64,000 nucleotides of DNA from JAICKM01 sp038228295 (lineage in GTDB: Bacteria > Chloroflexota > Chloroflexia > QHBQ01 > JAICKM01). Shown here one piece after another: positions 8,583-17,159 of the stretch. Both the position numbers and the translations under genes were made by a program. Where the stretch lies: the NCBI GenBank assembly GCA_038228295.1, contig JBBRPH010000020.1, positions 11,476 through 75,475 on the forward strand. Reading direction: 5' to 3'. Below the pieces are notes generated by a model, which saw only the letters and a list, made by a program, of their open reading frames with translations, was not told the origin of the DNA and searched no databases. The first letter of the stretch is position 1; every line of letters starts with the position of its first letter.

Positions 8583-8748
8583 CAGTGCCCTTTATGGTTG
8601 CATAGCAGTTGGAGTTGCGCCCGCCGGCACCCCGAAGTCGCGCCCGTAAGCACGCGCCGGACGGCGGTCACTCGCGGCAGTTTGCACCAGTGTAGCACTT
8701 CTGAACGGGGTGCGTCAAGCTAGGCTACCCAAAGCCCGCCGTTTCGGG

Positions 8749-8754
8749 TATAAT
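8749..8754 (+). promoter_or_regulatory. -10 element of tig promoter
   Basis: Perfect TATAAT; no good -35 at 16-18 nt upstream. It lies 52 nt before the tig start and overlaps an upstream in-frame ATG at 8753, which argues against that ATG as the start. Confidence 0.5.
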
Positions 8755-8806
8755 GCAGCCAGGATTGCGGCCCAGGCCGCGCTTGCTACAAAGGAGAAGA
8801 CCGCCC

Positions 8807-10336
8807 GTGCAAATTACGCGCGAAGATATGCCGGATCGCCAGGTGGCGCTCATTATGGAGTTTGAGCCGCAGGAGATCGAACCGGCCCTCACCAAAACGT
8901 ATCAACGCCTTGTCCAGAAGGTGAATATCCCCGGTTTTCGGCCCGGTAAAGCCCCCCGCGCCATTTTTGAGCGCTACGTGGGCCGCGAGGCGTTGGTCCA
9001 AGAGGCCAGCCAGGGGTTAATGGCGGATGCCATCAAAGAAGCCCTCGAACGTGAAGGGCTACAAGGGGCCGAAGTAGACGATGCCGATATCGAAAGCACC
9101 GACCCACTGCGCATTCGGGTGGTGTTCGACCAAGAGCCACTGGTCGAAGTCGGCGAGTATAGCGACATCCGCGTGGCTGCCGCGCCGGTGAACGTCACCG
9201 GTGACGACGTGGACCTGATGCTGGAACATCTGCGCCGCCGTGATGCCGAGTGGCATGACTTGGCGGAGCCGCGTGCGGCCCGCTACGGCGACCGGGTGAC
9301 GATTGACCTGGAAACGTTCACTATCGAGGGTCCGGTGTCCAATATGACCGGGACGGAGCAGACCCTCGAGTTGAGCGAAAAGACCGGTCCGGCGTGGCCG
9401 CACGAAATTGACGAAGGCGTAATCGGTATGCAGATTGGCGAAGAGAAAGACTTTGCCATTATTTTCCCCGCCGCTTATACCGATAGCGCCTTGCAAGGCA
9501 AAGATGCGACAGTCCACGTTAAGCTGACCGCGATCCAAGAAGCCGACCTGCCGGAACTGGATGATGCGTTTGCCGCGAAAACGGCGCAAGCGGAATCGTT
9601 AGATGCGCTGCGGACTAGCTTGGCCGAGAACCTTCGCAGCGAGCAGGAGAATAACGCGCGCTCCGCCCAGGTACAGGCGGCGCTGGCCCAAATGAAAGAG
9701 CGCAGTCGCGTCGAAGTGCCCAAAACCATGGTGGACACTGAAATCCAGCAACGCTACGACAGCTTGGCGGCGCGCCTACAAGAACGGCGCATCACACCGG
9801 CGCGCTACTTTACCTATGAAGGCACCACCGAGCAAGCCTGGCGGGAAGGCCAGCGTGACGCCGCCCGCGAAGCGCTCAAAGAGTTGCTGGTGCTGCGCGA
9901 GTTTGCCGGCCGCGAAGGCATCACCGTCCCGCCCGCCGAAATCCAAGCCGAAATGGACGTGATGCTCGAACCGTATGCCGACAACGAGCAGTTGGAGCAA
10001 CTGCGCGGCCTGCTGGATACCGAACAGCAGCGCACACAAATCGCTAATCGCCTGTTTGAACGTAAACTCACTGACCGCATGATCGCTATCGCCGAAGGCC
10101 GCGCCACTGCGGCCGTTGCCGACACAGAGAACGCCGCCACTGCGGCCGTTGCCGACACAGAGAGCGCCGGCCCGAAGCATACGGCAGCCGCATCCGCCGA
10201 AGATGAGACGGCCGCGGTGCCGGCTCCCAGCGGCGCGGTGCCGGCGACCGAACAGGAACCCGGCCCGCTGGAAACGGCAGGCGGCGCCGCCGAAGCTTTA
10301 GGCATCGGCAGTGCCGTAGATGACGAAGCGCGGTAA
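8807..10336 (+). CDS. tig: Trigger factor (ribosome-associated chaperone/prolyl isomerase)
   Basis: Trigger factor binds the ribosomal exit tunnel and assists early folding. The ribosome-docking signature is 'GFRPGKAPRAIFE' (about residues 43-55), followed by an FKBP-like domain from 'GDRVTIDLETF' to 'VHVKLTAIQE' and the helical C-domain. GTG at 8807 is chosen because AAAGGAG lies 10 nt upstream and the protein then begins with the usual 'MQITRED'; an earlier in-frame ATG (8753) overlaps the promoter. At 509 residues it is longer than the usual 430-450: the excess is an Ala/Glu-rich acidic tail with an 11-residue duplication. Heads the tig-clpP-clpX group. Confidence 0.95.
   Translation: MQITREDMPDRQVALIMEFEPQEIEPALTKTYQRLVQKVNIPGFRPGKAPRAIFERYVGREALVQEASQGLMADAIKEALEREGLQGAEVDDADIESTDPLRIRVVFDQEPLVEVGEYSDIRVAAAPVNVTGDDVDLMLEHLRRRDAEWHDLAEPRAARYGDRVTIDLETFTIEGPVSNMTGTEQTLELSEKTGPAWPHEIDEGVIGMQIGEEKDFAIIFPAAYTDSALQGKDATVHVKLTAIQEADLPELDDAFAAKTAQAESLDALRTSLAENLRSEQENNARSAQVQAALAQMKERSRVEVPKTMVDTEIQQRYDSLAARLQERRITPARYFTYEGTTEQAWREGQRDAAREALKELLVLREFAGREGITVPPAEIQAEMDVMLEPYADNEQLEQLRGLLDTEQQRTQIANRLFERKLTDRMIAIAEGRATAAVADTENAATAAVADTESAGPKHTAAASAEDETAAVPAPSGAVPATEQEPGPLETAGGAAEALGIGSAVDDEAR
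10103..10168 (+). repeat. 33-bp tandem duplication in the tig 3' end
   Basis: Two copies (10103-10135, 10136-10168) differing at one base, encoding ATAAVADTE(N/S)A twice in the low-complexity tail of trigger factor. In frame. Confidence 0.85.
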
Positions 10337-10421
10337 GGGTTGCGTGTGCATAGGCGGAATCGTGACTCCACCCTGCGCACTTAGCCCGCTGTAAAGTCGA
10401 ACAAATGCGCTGATTAAGGTA

Positions 10422-10450
10422 TTGCGTCTGCCTACAGGATACAGTATACT
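10422..10450 (+). promoter_or_regulatory. Sigma70-type promoter of clpP
   Basis: TTGCGT (10422-10427), 17-nt spacer, TATACT (10445-10450); the start would be near 10457, leaving a leader of about 37 nt before the clpP ATG. It indicates that clpP can be transcribed separately from tig. Confidence 0.6.
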
Positions 10451-10493
10451 TAACAGTGTCAGCCAGGGATTCTGGAATCTTGAGGAGTATGGT

Positions 10494-11201
10494 ATGAATC
10501 GGTTTGAGTCGCCCAGCGCGATTGTTCCCTATGTGGTGGAAAGCACCAACCGCGGCGAACGGGTCTATGACATCTATTCGCGCTTGTTGCGTGACCGCAT
10601 CATCTTTATCGGCACGCCGATTGACGATCAAATCGCCAATATCGTCGTGGCCCAGTTGCTGTTCCTTGACTACGAAGACCCGGAGCGAGATGTGCAACTC
10701 TACATCCACAGCCCCGGCGGCTCCGTCACCGCAGGCTTGGCGATCTACGACACTATGCAGTTTATCCGTCCCGATGTGTCCACGATCTGCATCGGCAGTT
10801 CGGCCTCGATGGCGACGATCCTGCTTTGCGCGGGAGCCAAAGGCAAACGCCTAGCCCTGCCTAACGCGACGATCCATATGCACCCGGCCGGCGTGGGCCA
10901 AATCGGCGGATATGCCCCCGATGTGGAAATCCAGGCGCGCGAACTGCTGCGGATGCAGTCCAAAATCCGCCAGCTTATGGCCCAGCATACCGGGCAGACC
11001 CTCGAAAAAGTCTCACATGATTTTGACCGCGATCTGTATATGGATGCCAAGCAGGCACTGGACTACGGCATTGTGGACGAAGTGATGAGCAACATGAATG
11101 CGATCCGCAGTGACGCGGCAGAAGGCGTGCGAAACGAAGACGTGCCGGTTGCTGCCGCCGCAAAAGACGACAGTAAAAACGGCAAACGGGACGGCGCTTA
11201 A
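10494..11201 (+). CDS. clpP: ATP-dependent Clp protease proteolytic subunit ClpP
   Basis: 235 residues. ClpP forms the tetradecameric serine-protease chamber fed by ClpX/ClpC. Catalytic triad as seen: Ser105 in 'GSSASMA', His130 in 'IHMHPAG', and the Asp of 'DRDLYMDAKQA'. The usual 'GQAASM' and 'HQP' are slightly altered but nucleophile and His are kept. ATG 10494 is preferred over an upstream in-frame ATG (10422) because GAGGAG lies 6 nt before it, and the upstream ATG overlaps the promoter. A charged tail 'KDDSKNGKRDGA' extends past the family core. Followed by a hairpin, then clpX. Confidence 0.95.
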   Translation: MNRFESPSAIVPYVVESTNRGERVYDIYSRLLRDRIIFIGTPIDDQIANIVVAQLLFLDYEDPERDVQLYIHSPGGSVTAGLAIYDTMQFIRPDVSTICIGSSASMATILLCAGAKGKRLALPNATIHMHPAGVGQIGGYAPDVEIQARELLRMQSKIRQLMAQHTGQTLEKVSHDFDRDLYMDAKQALDYGIVDEVMSNMNAIRSDAAEGVRNEDVPVAAAAKDDSKNGKRDGA

Positions 11202-11213
11202 AGCTAACCCCGG

Positions 11214-11248
11214 CACAGAGGCGGCGGTCACGTCGCCTCTGTGTTTAT
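11214..11248 (+). terminator. Hairpin with T-tract between clpP and clpX
   Basis: 10-bp arms 11214-11223 and 11234-11243, 10-nt loop, then TTTATT. It may partly terminate clpP transcripts and set the clpP:clpX ratio. Confidence 0.6.
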
Positions 11249-11328
11249 TCGGCTCTCGCCCGGCGCGGCCTACCGCCGGCGGGGCCACCTCGCCGCCCCC
11301 GGCGGCTCCTTGAAGCGAGGATTGCAAT

Positions 11329-12639
11329 ATGGCCGGTACACGCGGCGGCAAACCCCAGTATCATTGCTCGTTTTGCGGTAAAAGCCAGGATGATGTGCGC
11401 CGGTTGATCGCCGGTCCTAATTCCGTCTACATTTGCGATGTCTGTGTAGACCTCTGCCGGGAAATTATTGACGAAGACGAACCAAACGCGCCGAAAGCCG
11501 ATAGCGGGATCAATCGTCCCATCCTCAAACCGAAGCGTATCTTTGAACTGCTCAACGGCTATGTGATCGGCCAAGAGCGGGCGAAAAAAGTGTTGTCGGT
11601 GGCCGTCTATAACCACTACAAGCGCATCACCAGCAACACGCGCTCCGACGATGTGGAACTGCAAAAGAGCAACATCCTCCTGCTCGGCCCCACCGGTTCC
11701 GGTAAGACTCTGCTGGCCCAGACGCTCGCCAAAGTGCTGGATGTGCCGTTCTCCATCGCCGATGCTACCGCCCTTACCGAAGCCGGCTATGTCGGCGAAG
11801 ATGTCGAAAATATCCTGCTGCGCCTATTGCAATCCGCCGATTTGGATGTGGCGCGTGCCGAAAAGGGTATCGTCTATATTGATGAGATCGACAAAATTGC
11901 CCGCAAAAGTGATAACCCTTCTATCACCCGCGACGTGTCGGGCGAAGGGGTGCAACAGGCGCTGTTGAAGATCATCGAAGGTACTGTCGCCAATGTGCCG
12001 CCGCAGAGCGGGCGCAAGCACCCCCACCAGGATTTTATCCAGATTGACACCAGCAATATCCTGTTTATTTGCGGTGGTGCGTTCGAGGGGCTGGAAGAGA
12101 TCATCGCTCGCCGCGTGGGAGGCGGGCGTACCCTCGGCTTCAACCGCGTCGGCGACACCGCCGGTGAGGCCGATGCCGGTTCGGCCTCGCTGCTGGCCCA
12201 GGTCACGCCGGAAGATCTGCTCAAATACGGCCTGATCCCTGAATTCGTGGGCCGCTTACCGATGATCGTCTCGCTCAATCCCCTCGACAAAGGTATGCTG
12301 CTGCGGATTTTGACCGAACCAAAAAACGCGGTGATCAAGCAGTATCAGAAGTTTTTTGCCTTAGACCGCGTCGAGTTAGCCTTTAGTCCCACTGCGCTAG
12401 ACGCGGTGGCGGATCGGGCGTTGGATCTCAAGACCGGCGCGCGTGGCCTGCGTAGCACCATTGACGAAGTGTTGCTGGACATCATGTACGAATTGCCCTC
12501 AATGGACGGGGTGCGCCGCTGTGTGATTACCGATGAGGTGATTCGCCACGGCAGCCCGCCAATGCTGCTCTCACGCTCGGACCGTGACCCAGCCGACGAC
12601 GCACTTGACGATGCACTCTATCTGCCGGAGAGTGCGTGA
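11329..12639 (+). CDS. clpX: Clp protease ATP-binding subunit ClpX
   Basis: 436 residues, full-length AAA+ unfoldase that feeds tagged proteins to ClpP. An N-terminal C4 zinc finger (C13, C16, C36, C39) is followed by Walker A 'GPTGSGKT' near residue 122, Walker B 'IVYIDEIDK', sensor-1 'ILFICGGAFEGL', the substrate pore/IGF region, and the 'TGARGLRS' sensor-2 arginine near residue 365. Start ATG 11329 has AAGCGAGG upstream. Lies 127 nt after clpP with a hairpin between, the usual ClpP-ClpX pairing. Confidence 0.97.
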   Translation: MAGTRGGKPQYHCSFCGKSQDDVRRLIAGPNSVYICDVCVDLCREIIDEDEPNAPKADSGINRPILKPKRIFELLNGYVIGQERAKKVLSVAVYNHYKRITSNTRSDDVELQKSNILLLGPTGSGKTLLAQTLAKVLDVPFSIADATALTEAGYVGEDVENILLRLLQSADLDVARAEKGIVYIDEIDKIARKSDNPSITRDVSGEGVQQALLKIIEGTVANVPPQSGRKHPHQDFIQIDTSNILFICGGAFEGLEEIIARRVGGGRTLGFNRVGDTAGEADAGSASLLAQVTPEDLLKYGLIPEFVGRLPMIVSLNPLDKGMLLRILTEPKNAVIKQYQKFFALDRVELAFSPTALDAVADRALDLKTGARGLRSTIDEVLLDIMYELPSMDGVRRCVITDEVIRHGSPPMLLSRSDRDPADDALDDALYLPESA

Positions 12640-12667
12640 CGGATGCCGAGTGAAAAATGGTAAGTGA

Positions 12668-12698
12668 AACCGCCGGTCGGATAAACCGGCGGTTTTGC
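12668..12698 (+). terminator. Intrinsic terminator after clpX
   Basis: 10-bp arms 12668-12677 and 12685-12694, 7-nt loop, followed by TTGCTT. Confidence 0.7.
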
Positions 12699-12710
12699 TT
12701 GCGGCAGGGG

Positions 12711-13280
12711 TCACCGCCCGCCTGCGTGTTCCAGGCGGGCGGTGATGGCCGTGTAACCGCGTTCTTCAGCCGCTTGGTAGGGTGTTTGCGCCTTTGAATT
12801 GAGGGTTTTGAGATCGGTTACACCATGCCTGAGCAGCCATTCGACCATCGCGAACTGCCCGCTTTGCACCGCTGCATGGAGTGCGGCATCGGCTCCTGCG
12901 CCGCCTCCATGCTCTAGCAGCAGGTCGGCTACTGTGGGGTCGCCGCTTAGAGCCGCATGGTAGAGGATCGAGATGCCATGTACACCAGTCGCGGTAGCAC
13001 GGGTCGGGTCGGCGAGCAGCAAGGCGCGTAGGGAGGCTACCCGGCCGAGCATAGCGGCGGCAAAGATCGTCAGTGGGGCTCCCTGTGCCAGTAGCCACTC
13101 CGCGATGTCACGGCGGCCCATGTGTCCGGCAGCTTCCAGCGCCGTCTCATTGAACTTGGCATAACGTCCGTTGAGCAGCGCCGGCGTGGCTGCATAGAGC
13201 CGCTGCACCGCCGCCCAATCATTGTGGGCGGCCAATACGAAAGGGCCGATTTCGTCTTCGCTCAGGTTGATGGGGTTCAT
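12711..13280 (-). CDS. Small ankyrin-repeat protein
   Basis: 189 residues built from about five ankyrin-type repeats, recognisable from 'FNETALEAAGHMGRRDIAEWLLAQGAPL', read here as the 'TALEAAGHMGRRDIAEWLL', 'GISILYHAALSGDPTVADLLLEHG' and 'AALHAAVQSGQFAMVEWLLRHG' units. Such proteins act as binding scaffolds; no catalytic domain, signal peptide or membrane helix is present. The terminal repeat 'AQTPYQAAEERGYTAITARLE' caps the array. Monocistronic, converging on clpX. Partner unknown. Confidence 0.85.
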   Translation of the reverse strand: MNPINLSEDEIGPFVLAAHNDWAAVQRLYAATPALLNGRYAKFNETALEAAGHMGRRDIAEWLLAQGAPLTIFAAAMLGRVASLRALLLADPTRATATGVHGISILYHAALSGDPTVADLLLEHGGGAGADAALHAAVQSGQFAMVEWLLRHGVTDLKTLNSKAQTPYQAAEERGYTAITARLEHAGGR

Positions 13281-13524
13281 GGCTGCGAGTCTCCTCTACT
13301 GCGGTAATACGATGATCACGGGCTTGTTAAATCAGCTATCTCATCGCATTATAGCAGCCGGCACCAAGCTGTTCCATCGCTAAAACGATCATCTACATAC
13401 TACTTATCCATAGCAGTCGTTACATACAGCGGCCTGTGCTGCATACCAACCCGCTCCCTAGTCTCATGCCGCGCTAGGGGATTAGTGTGCCGTGGCCGTT
13501 GACTACACGAGGAGGACTTACGAC

Positions 13525-14634
13525 GTGGATAACATTCTAATCACTGGGGGCGCAGGCTTTGTCGGCACGAACTTGGCCGACCGCTTGCTGCGCGACGGGG
13601 CGCAAGTCACACTGTTCGACAACCTGGCGCGGCGCGGCACCCAGCATAACCTCGACTGGCTGCGCGCGACGCACGGCAAACGGCTGCGCTTCGTGCGCGG
13701 CGATGTGCGCGACGTAGCGGCATTGAAAGCAGCAGTCGCCGGCTGCGATACGATCTTCCACTTGGCCGCGCAAGTGGCGGTCACGACCTCAGTGGACGAT
13801 CCCCGCCACGATTTCGAGGTGAACGCACTCGGCACCTTCAATGTGCTGGAAGCGGCTCGCGCCCAGGTGCGCCCGCCGGCGGTGTTGTTCACCTCCACCA
13901 ACAAGGTCTACGGTGGCTTGGAGGATGTGGCACTGCGGGAAACGCCCCGCCGCTGGGTGTTCGCCGACCGCCCGCATGGCATCGCCGAAACGCAGCCGCT
14001 GGATTTTCACTCGCCCTACGGTTGCTCCAAAGGCGCGGCCGACCAATATGTGCGCGACTACGGGCGCATCTACGACATTCCAACCGTCGTCTTCCGCATG
14101 AGCTGTATTTACGGCCCGCACCAGTTCGGCAACGAAGACCAAGGCTGGGTGGCCCATTTCCTGATCAGCGCCGCCCGCAATCAACCAATCATGATCTACG
14201 GTGACGGCAAGCAGGTGCGCGATATTCTGTTCGTAGATGATCTCGTCGCTGCGTTTATGGCGGCGCGGCGGCGGATTGGCACGGTGGCCGGGCAGGTGTT
14301 CAACATCGGGGGCGGCGCAGCCAATACGCTGGCGATCTGGACCGAGTTTGCGCCGCTGATCCGCAAGTTGACCGGGCGAGTGCCCCCGGTGGAGCGCGGC
14401 GCGACGCGGCCCGGCGACCAAGCGATCTATATTAGCGATATCCGACGGGCACAGGAGGTGTTGGGTTGGACCCCGCAGGTCGGCGTGGCGCAGGGCTGTG
14501 CGACGTTATACCATTGGATCGAAACCCAGCCGCACCTGTTTGCGCCGCCGGCAACCGAGCGGTCCCGCATGCCGGTCGCTGCACCCTATGGTGATCTGTT
14601 CGGTGTGACGTCGGAGGCGGCGGCAACGGGATGA
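13525..14634 (+). CDS. NAD-dependent epimerase, CDP-paratose 2-epimerase-like (extended SDR)
   Basis: 369 residues from GTG 13525, chosen because GAGGAGG lies 9 nt upstream and the Rossmann motif 'ILITGGAGFVGTN' then begins at residue 3; an earlier in-frame GTG (13492) has no ribosome site. The active-site Ser/Tyr/Lys are in 'TSTNKVYG' and 'SPYGCSKGAADQYV'. The stretch 'FRMSCIYGPHQFG' plus 'EDQGWVAHFLI' is characteristic of the RfbE/Tyv CDP-paratose epimerase group, so it probably makes a nucleotide deoxysugar for surface glycans. The exact substrate is inferred. First gene of a five-gene operon, overlapping the next by ATGA. Confidence 0.88.
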   Translation: MDNILITGGAGFVGTNLADRLLRDGAQVTLFDNLARRGTQHNLDWLRATHGKRLRFVRGDVRDVAALKAAVAGCDTIFHLAAQVAVTTSVDDPRHDFEVNALGTFNVLEAARAQVRPPAVLFTSTNKVYGGLEDVALRETPRRWVFADRPHGIAETQPLDFHSPYGCSKGAADQYVRDYGRIYDIPTVVFRMSCIYGPHQFGNEDQGWVAHFLISAARNQPIMIYGDGKQVRDILFVDDLVAAFMAARRRIGTVAGQVFNIGGGAANTLAIWTEFAPLIRKLTGRVPPVERGATRPGDQAIYISDIRRAQEVLGWTPQVGVAQGCATLYHWIETQPHLFAPPATERSRMPVAAPYGDLFGVTSEAAATG

Positions 14635-15260
14635 CGCCTCTGGTGGTCGGTATTGCCGGCGGCAGCGGATCGGGTAAAACAACCGTCACCCAGGCGATTA
14701 TCGCGGCGGTCGGCGCGGCACAGGTGGCCCTGTTGCAACAAGACTCTTACTACCGTGACTTCGGCGATCTCTCACCGGAGGCCCGGCTGGCGATCAACTG
14801 GGATCACCCCGACGCGCTGGAAGACGCACTGTTGATAGCTCACGTCGCGGCGTTGCGGGCGGGCCAAGCCGTGGCTGTGCCCCGTTACGATTTCCGCACC
14901 TATCACCGCCTACCCGAACCCGCGACGGTTGCGCCGCGTCCGATCATTATCGTTGAAGGCATCCTGATTTTGGTGGAACGCGACTTGCGTGATCTGATGG
15001 ACATCCGTGTGTTTGTGGACATTGATGCGGATGTGCGTTTTGTGCGCCGCCTGGAACGAGATATTCGTGAACGTGGGCGTGCAGTCGAGTCAGTCATTCA
15101 GCAGTATTTAGCGACGGTGCGCCCCATGCACCTGGAGTTTGTCGAACCGAGCAAACGTTACGCCGATGTGATCGTGCCGCAGGGCGGGCACAATCGGGTG
15201 GCGATAGATATGTTAGTGGCGCGGGTGCAGGCGAGCCTACGCGCCGGGGAGGGATCATAA
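14631..15260 (+). CDS. udk: Uridine kinase
   Basis: 209 residues. Phosphorylates uridine/cytidine in pyrimidine salvage. Walker A 'GIAGGSGSGKTT' at residues 7-18; 'QQDSYYRDFGDLS' is the uridine-binding segment; 'DHPDALE' and 'VPRYDFRTYHR' are typical of Udk/PRK-family kinases; 'RRLERDIRERGR' is the lid. Length equals the family norm. Start ATG overlaps the epimerase stop by four bases, and its own stop overlaps the next start, so it is translationally coupled in the operon. Confidence 0.95.
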   Translation: MTPLVVGIAGGSGSGKTTVTQAIIAAVGAAQVALLQQDSYYRDFGDLSPEARLAINWDHPDALEDALLIAHVAALRAGQAVAVPRYDFRTYHRLPEPATVAPRPIIIVEGILILVERDLRDLMDIRVFVDIDADVRFVRRLERDIRERGRAVESVIQQYLATVRPMHLEFVEPSKRYADVIVPQGGHNRVAIDMLVARVQASLRAGEGS

Positions 15261-16015
15261 TGAACGGATGGGTAGGATTCTTATCGAGCTTCCTGGCAAG
15301 CGCCGTGGAAGTGGTCGAGGCGGTGACACTGGTGTTGGCCGCCGGGGTGACGCGCGGCTGGCGCAGTGTTTGGATCGGCGTGGTGGCGGCCGGCGTGGTG
15401 TTGGCAGTGCTGGTGGGGGTGTTCGGGGTGGGCTTGTTGGCCGTCATCCCGATCCAAGCGCTGCGGATCGTGATCGGCACCTTGCTGCTGGTTTTCGGCT
15501 TGCAATGGTTGCGCAAAGCGATCATGCGCTATACCGGCCTGAAGGGTTTGCACGACGAAGCGGCAATTTATGAGCGTGAGGTTGCAACCCTCAATCAGGC
15601 GCCTAGTGCCGCCACCGGCATGGACTGGACCTCATTCACGGTGGCCTTCAAGGGCGTGTTGCTAGAAGGGCTGGAAGTGGTATTCATCGTGATCACCTTC
15701 GGCCTCAGTTCGCACGACATGCTTTCGCCCACGCTCGGCGCACTGGCGGCGGCTGTCGTGGTGACCGTTGTGGCTTTCGCAGTGCATGAGCCACTCAGCC
15801 GGGTACCGGAAAACACGCTCAAGTTTGTCGTTGGGTTGATGCTGACGGCGTTCGGTACCTTTTGGGCCGGTGAGGGCGTAGGTCTAGACTGGCCGGGTGC
15901 TGATTGGGCCATCCTCGGCCTGTTGATCTTTTATGCCGTCATCGCGGCGGGCTTGATCGTCGCGTTGCGTGGGCGCACGGCCCCGGCGAGTGGAAAGGCG
16001 GTCGGCAACGCATGA
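15260..16015 (+). CDS. Predicted multi-pass membrane protein, COG4280-like
   Basis: 251 residues with about seven hydrophobic helices. Two acidic intramembrane motifs, 'ASAVEVVEAVTLVLAAG' in the first helix and 'GVLLEGLEVVFIVITFG' after a central loop, look like an internal duplication of the Glu-containing motif found in several cation transporters (compare GDT1 and FTR1 families). I therefore infer a metal or small-ion transporter, but the family is uncharacterised. Start ATG shares one base with the udk stop; GGGGAGGGA lies 5 nt upstream. Next gene overlaps by ATGA. Confidence 0.75.
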   Translation: MNGWVGFLSSFLASAVEVVEAVTLVLAAGVTRGWRSVWIGVVAAGVVLAVLVGVFGVGLLAVIPIQALRIVIGTLLLVFGLQWLRKAIMRYTGLKGLHDEAAIYEREVATLNQAPSAATGMDWTSFTVAFKGVLLEGLEVVFIVITFGLSSHDMLSPTLGALAAAVVVTVVAFAVHEPLSRVPENTLKFVVGLMLTAFGTFWAGEGVGLDWPGADWAILGLLIFYAVIAAGLIVALRGRTAPASGKAVGNA

Positions 16016-16224
16016 AGTACATCACGGGGTTTTTCGCCTTCTGGTATGATTTTATCGTCGGAGATGCCTGGGAAGTGGCCGCCGGGGTAATCGTCGGTCT
16101 GGTGTTACTGGGCTTGGCTGCGCCTACTAGTAGCTTGATGCACGATTACGGCGCGCTGTTACTGCCTCTGCTGATTGGTGCGGTGCTGGCCTACAGCCTC
16201 TGGCGTGTGCGCGGCACCGCTTAG
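16012..16224 (+). CDS. Small two-helix membrane protein, unknown function
   Basis: 70 residues, ATG 16012 overlapping the stop of the previous gene (ATGA). Begins 'MKYITGFFAFWYDFIVGDAWEVAAG', followed by two hydrophobic helices and a basic end 'WRVRGTA', which predicts an N-out/N-in hairpin in the membrane. Its fixed position after the COG4280-like protein suggests a small accessory subunit; this is inference. I do not recognise the family. Confidence 0.7.
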   Translation: MKYITGFFAFWYDFIVGDAWEVAAGVIVGLVLLGLAAPTSSLMHDYGALLLPLLIGAVLAYSLWRVRGTA

Positions 16225-16228
16225 TGCC

Positions 16229-16981
16229 GTGCCGCTACGCGATCTGTTTAGTGTAGACGATCTGCTGCGACCGGCTCTACTCATCAGTTGGGCAGTGCCG
16301 GCCGCACGGGTGCGGCCCCTGGTGCCGTCGTGCCTCGCCCTCGATACGGTGTCGGGGGCGGGCGGTGTCGAGTTGGCCTTACTGACCGTGGCCGTCGTCC
16401 TCAATGTCGGGATGCACCCGCACCTGTTGCCGGCTCTGCACACAACCTGCGCGCAGGCCAATTATCGCACCTATGTGCGGGGCCGCGACGGCGCACCGGG
16501 GGTCTACTTTTTCGCGAATTTTGTGGCGGGGCGGGCGGGGTGGGTCATTCCGTGGCTGCTCTCGGCTAATGTCCATTATGCCCCGGCGCGCCTGCGGGGG
16601 TATCTCCCCCACACCGCCACGCCCGGCGCCACCTGGAATCTACAGTTGACCATGCACAGCCCGCTTGGTCCCACCCAGCTGGTGGTCGGCGGACCGTGTG
16701 TCCCGCTCACGGTCCCGGCTTACTGGCCGGACCCGGCCACTGCCGCACACTTCCTCAGCCAGCGCCTAACCGGCTACCTGCGTGACCGGCGCAATCGGGT
16801 GTGGGCGTTGCCGGTGCATCATCTGGAGATGACGCCCTGGCCGGGTACGGTTCAGGTGATCACCTGCGCGCCCTGGCAGCACTGGGGCTTGCTCTCCGCC
16901 GCCGAAACGGCGCAACCCTTCGCTGTGCTGCTGCAACCGGAAGTGCTGTTTCGCGCCTATGTGCCGCGCCCCGTGTGGTGA
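16229..16981 (+). CDS. DUF2071 (YqjF-like) family protein
   Basis: About 250 residues. DUF2071 proteins have an acetoacetate-decarboxylase-like fold and no assigned reaction. Recognised from 'YRTYVRGRDGAPGVYFFANFV' (read as 'RTYVRGRDG' and 'GVYFF'), the 'ANVHYAPARLRGYLP' strand and the C-terminal 'FAVLLQPEVLFRAYVPRPVW'. GTG 16229 is chosen: it follows the preceding stop by 4 nt and gives 'MPLRDLFSVDDLLRPALLISW', the usual start; an upstream in-frame GTG (16175) would overlap the preceding gene by 50 nt. Last gene of the operon; a strong terminator follows. Confidence 0.78.
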   Translation: MPLRDLFSVDDLLRPALLISWAVPAARVRPLVPSCLALDTVSGAGGVELALLTVAVVLNVGMHPHLLPALHTTCAQANYRTYVRGRDGAPGVYFFANFVAGRAGWVIPWLLSANVHYAPARLRGYLPHTATPGATWNLQLTMHSPLGPTQLVVGGPCVPLTVPAYWPDPATAAHFLSQRLTGYLRDRRNRVWALPVHHLEMTPWPGTVQVITCAPWQHWGLLSAAETAQPFAVLLQPEVLFRAYVPRPVW

Positions 16982-17038
16982 GCATCGCGTTGGGCGCAGC
17001 CAGCGCCCCCAACTCTGCCCAGGCAGGGTAAATAGGTT

Positions 17039-17080
17039 AAAAGGGTAGTCGCTCAATCGTTGGGCGACTACCCTTTTTAT
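17039..17080. terminator. Bidirectional intrinsic terminator
   Basis: 14-bp perfect arms 17039-17052 and 17064-17077 with an 11-nt loop, an A-tract before and T-tract after. It separates the plus-strand operon from the convergent minus-strand lipoprotein pair. Confidence 0.9.
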
Positions 17081-17159
17081 CTGCGTGCTAAATCGAGCGG
17101 CACAATGCGGCAGGCAGAAGGGTGGGCGAGCTAGCTCGCCGCCCATCGCCGGGTGGCGC

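Noticed and set aside
8753..8806. Earlier in-frame ATG for trigger factor
   Set aside because: It overlaps the TATAAT element and adds an Arg/Pro-rich leader not found in the family; the GTG at 8807 has a proper ribosome site.
10422..10493. Earlier in-frame ATG for clpP
   Set aside because: It overlaps the -35 hexamer of a good promoter; the ATG at 10494 has GAGGAG upstream and gives a normal ClpP N-terminus.
16229..16981. Acetoacetate decarboxylase
   Set aside because: Only the fold is related; the catalytic lysine context of true decarboxylases is not evident, so DUF2071 is the safer call.
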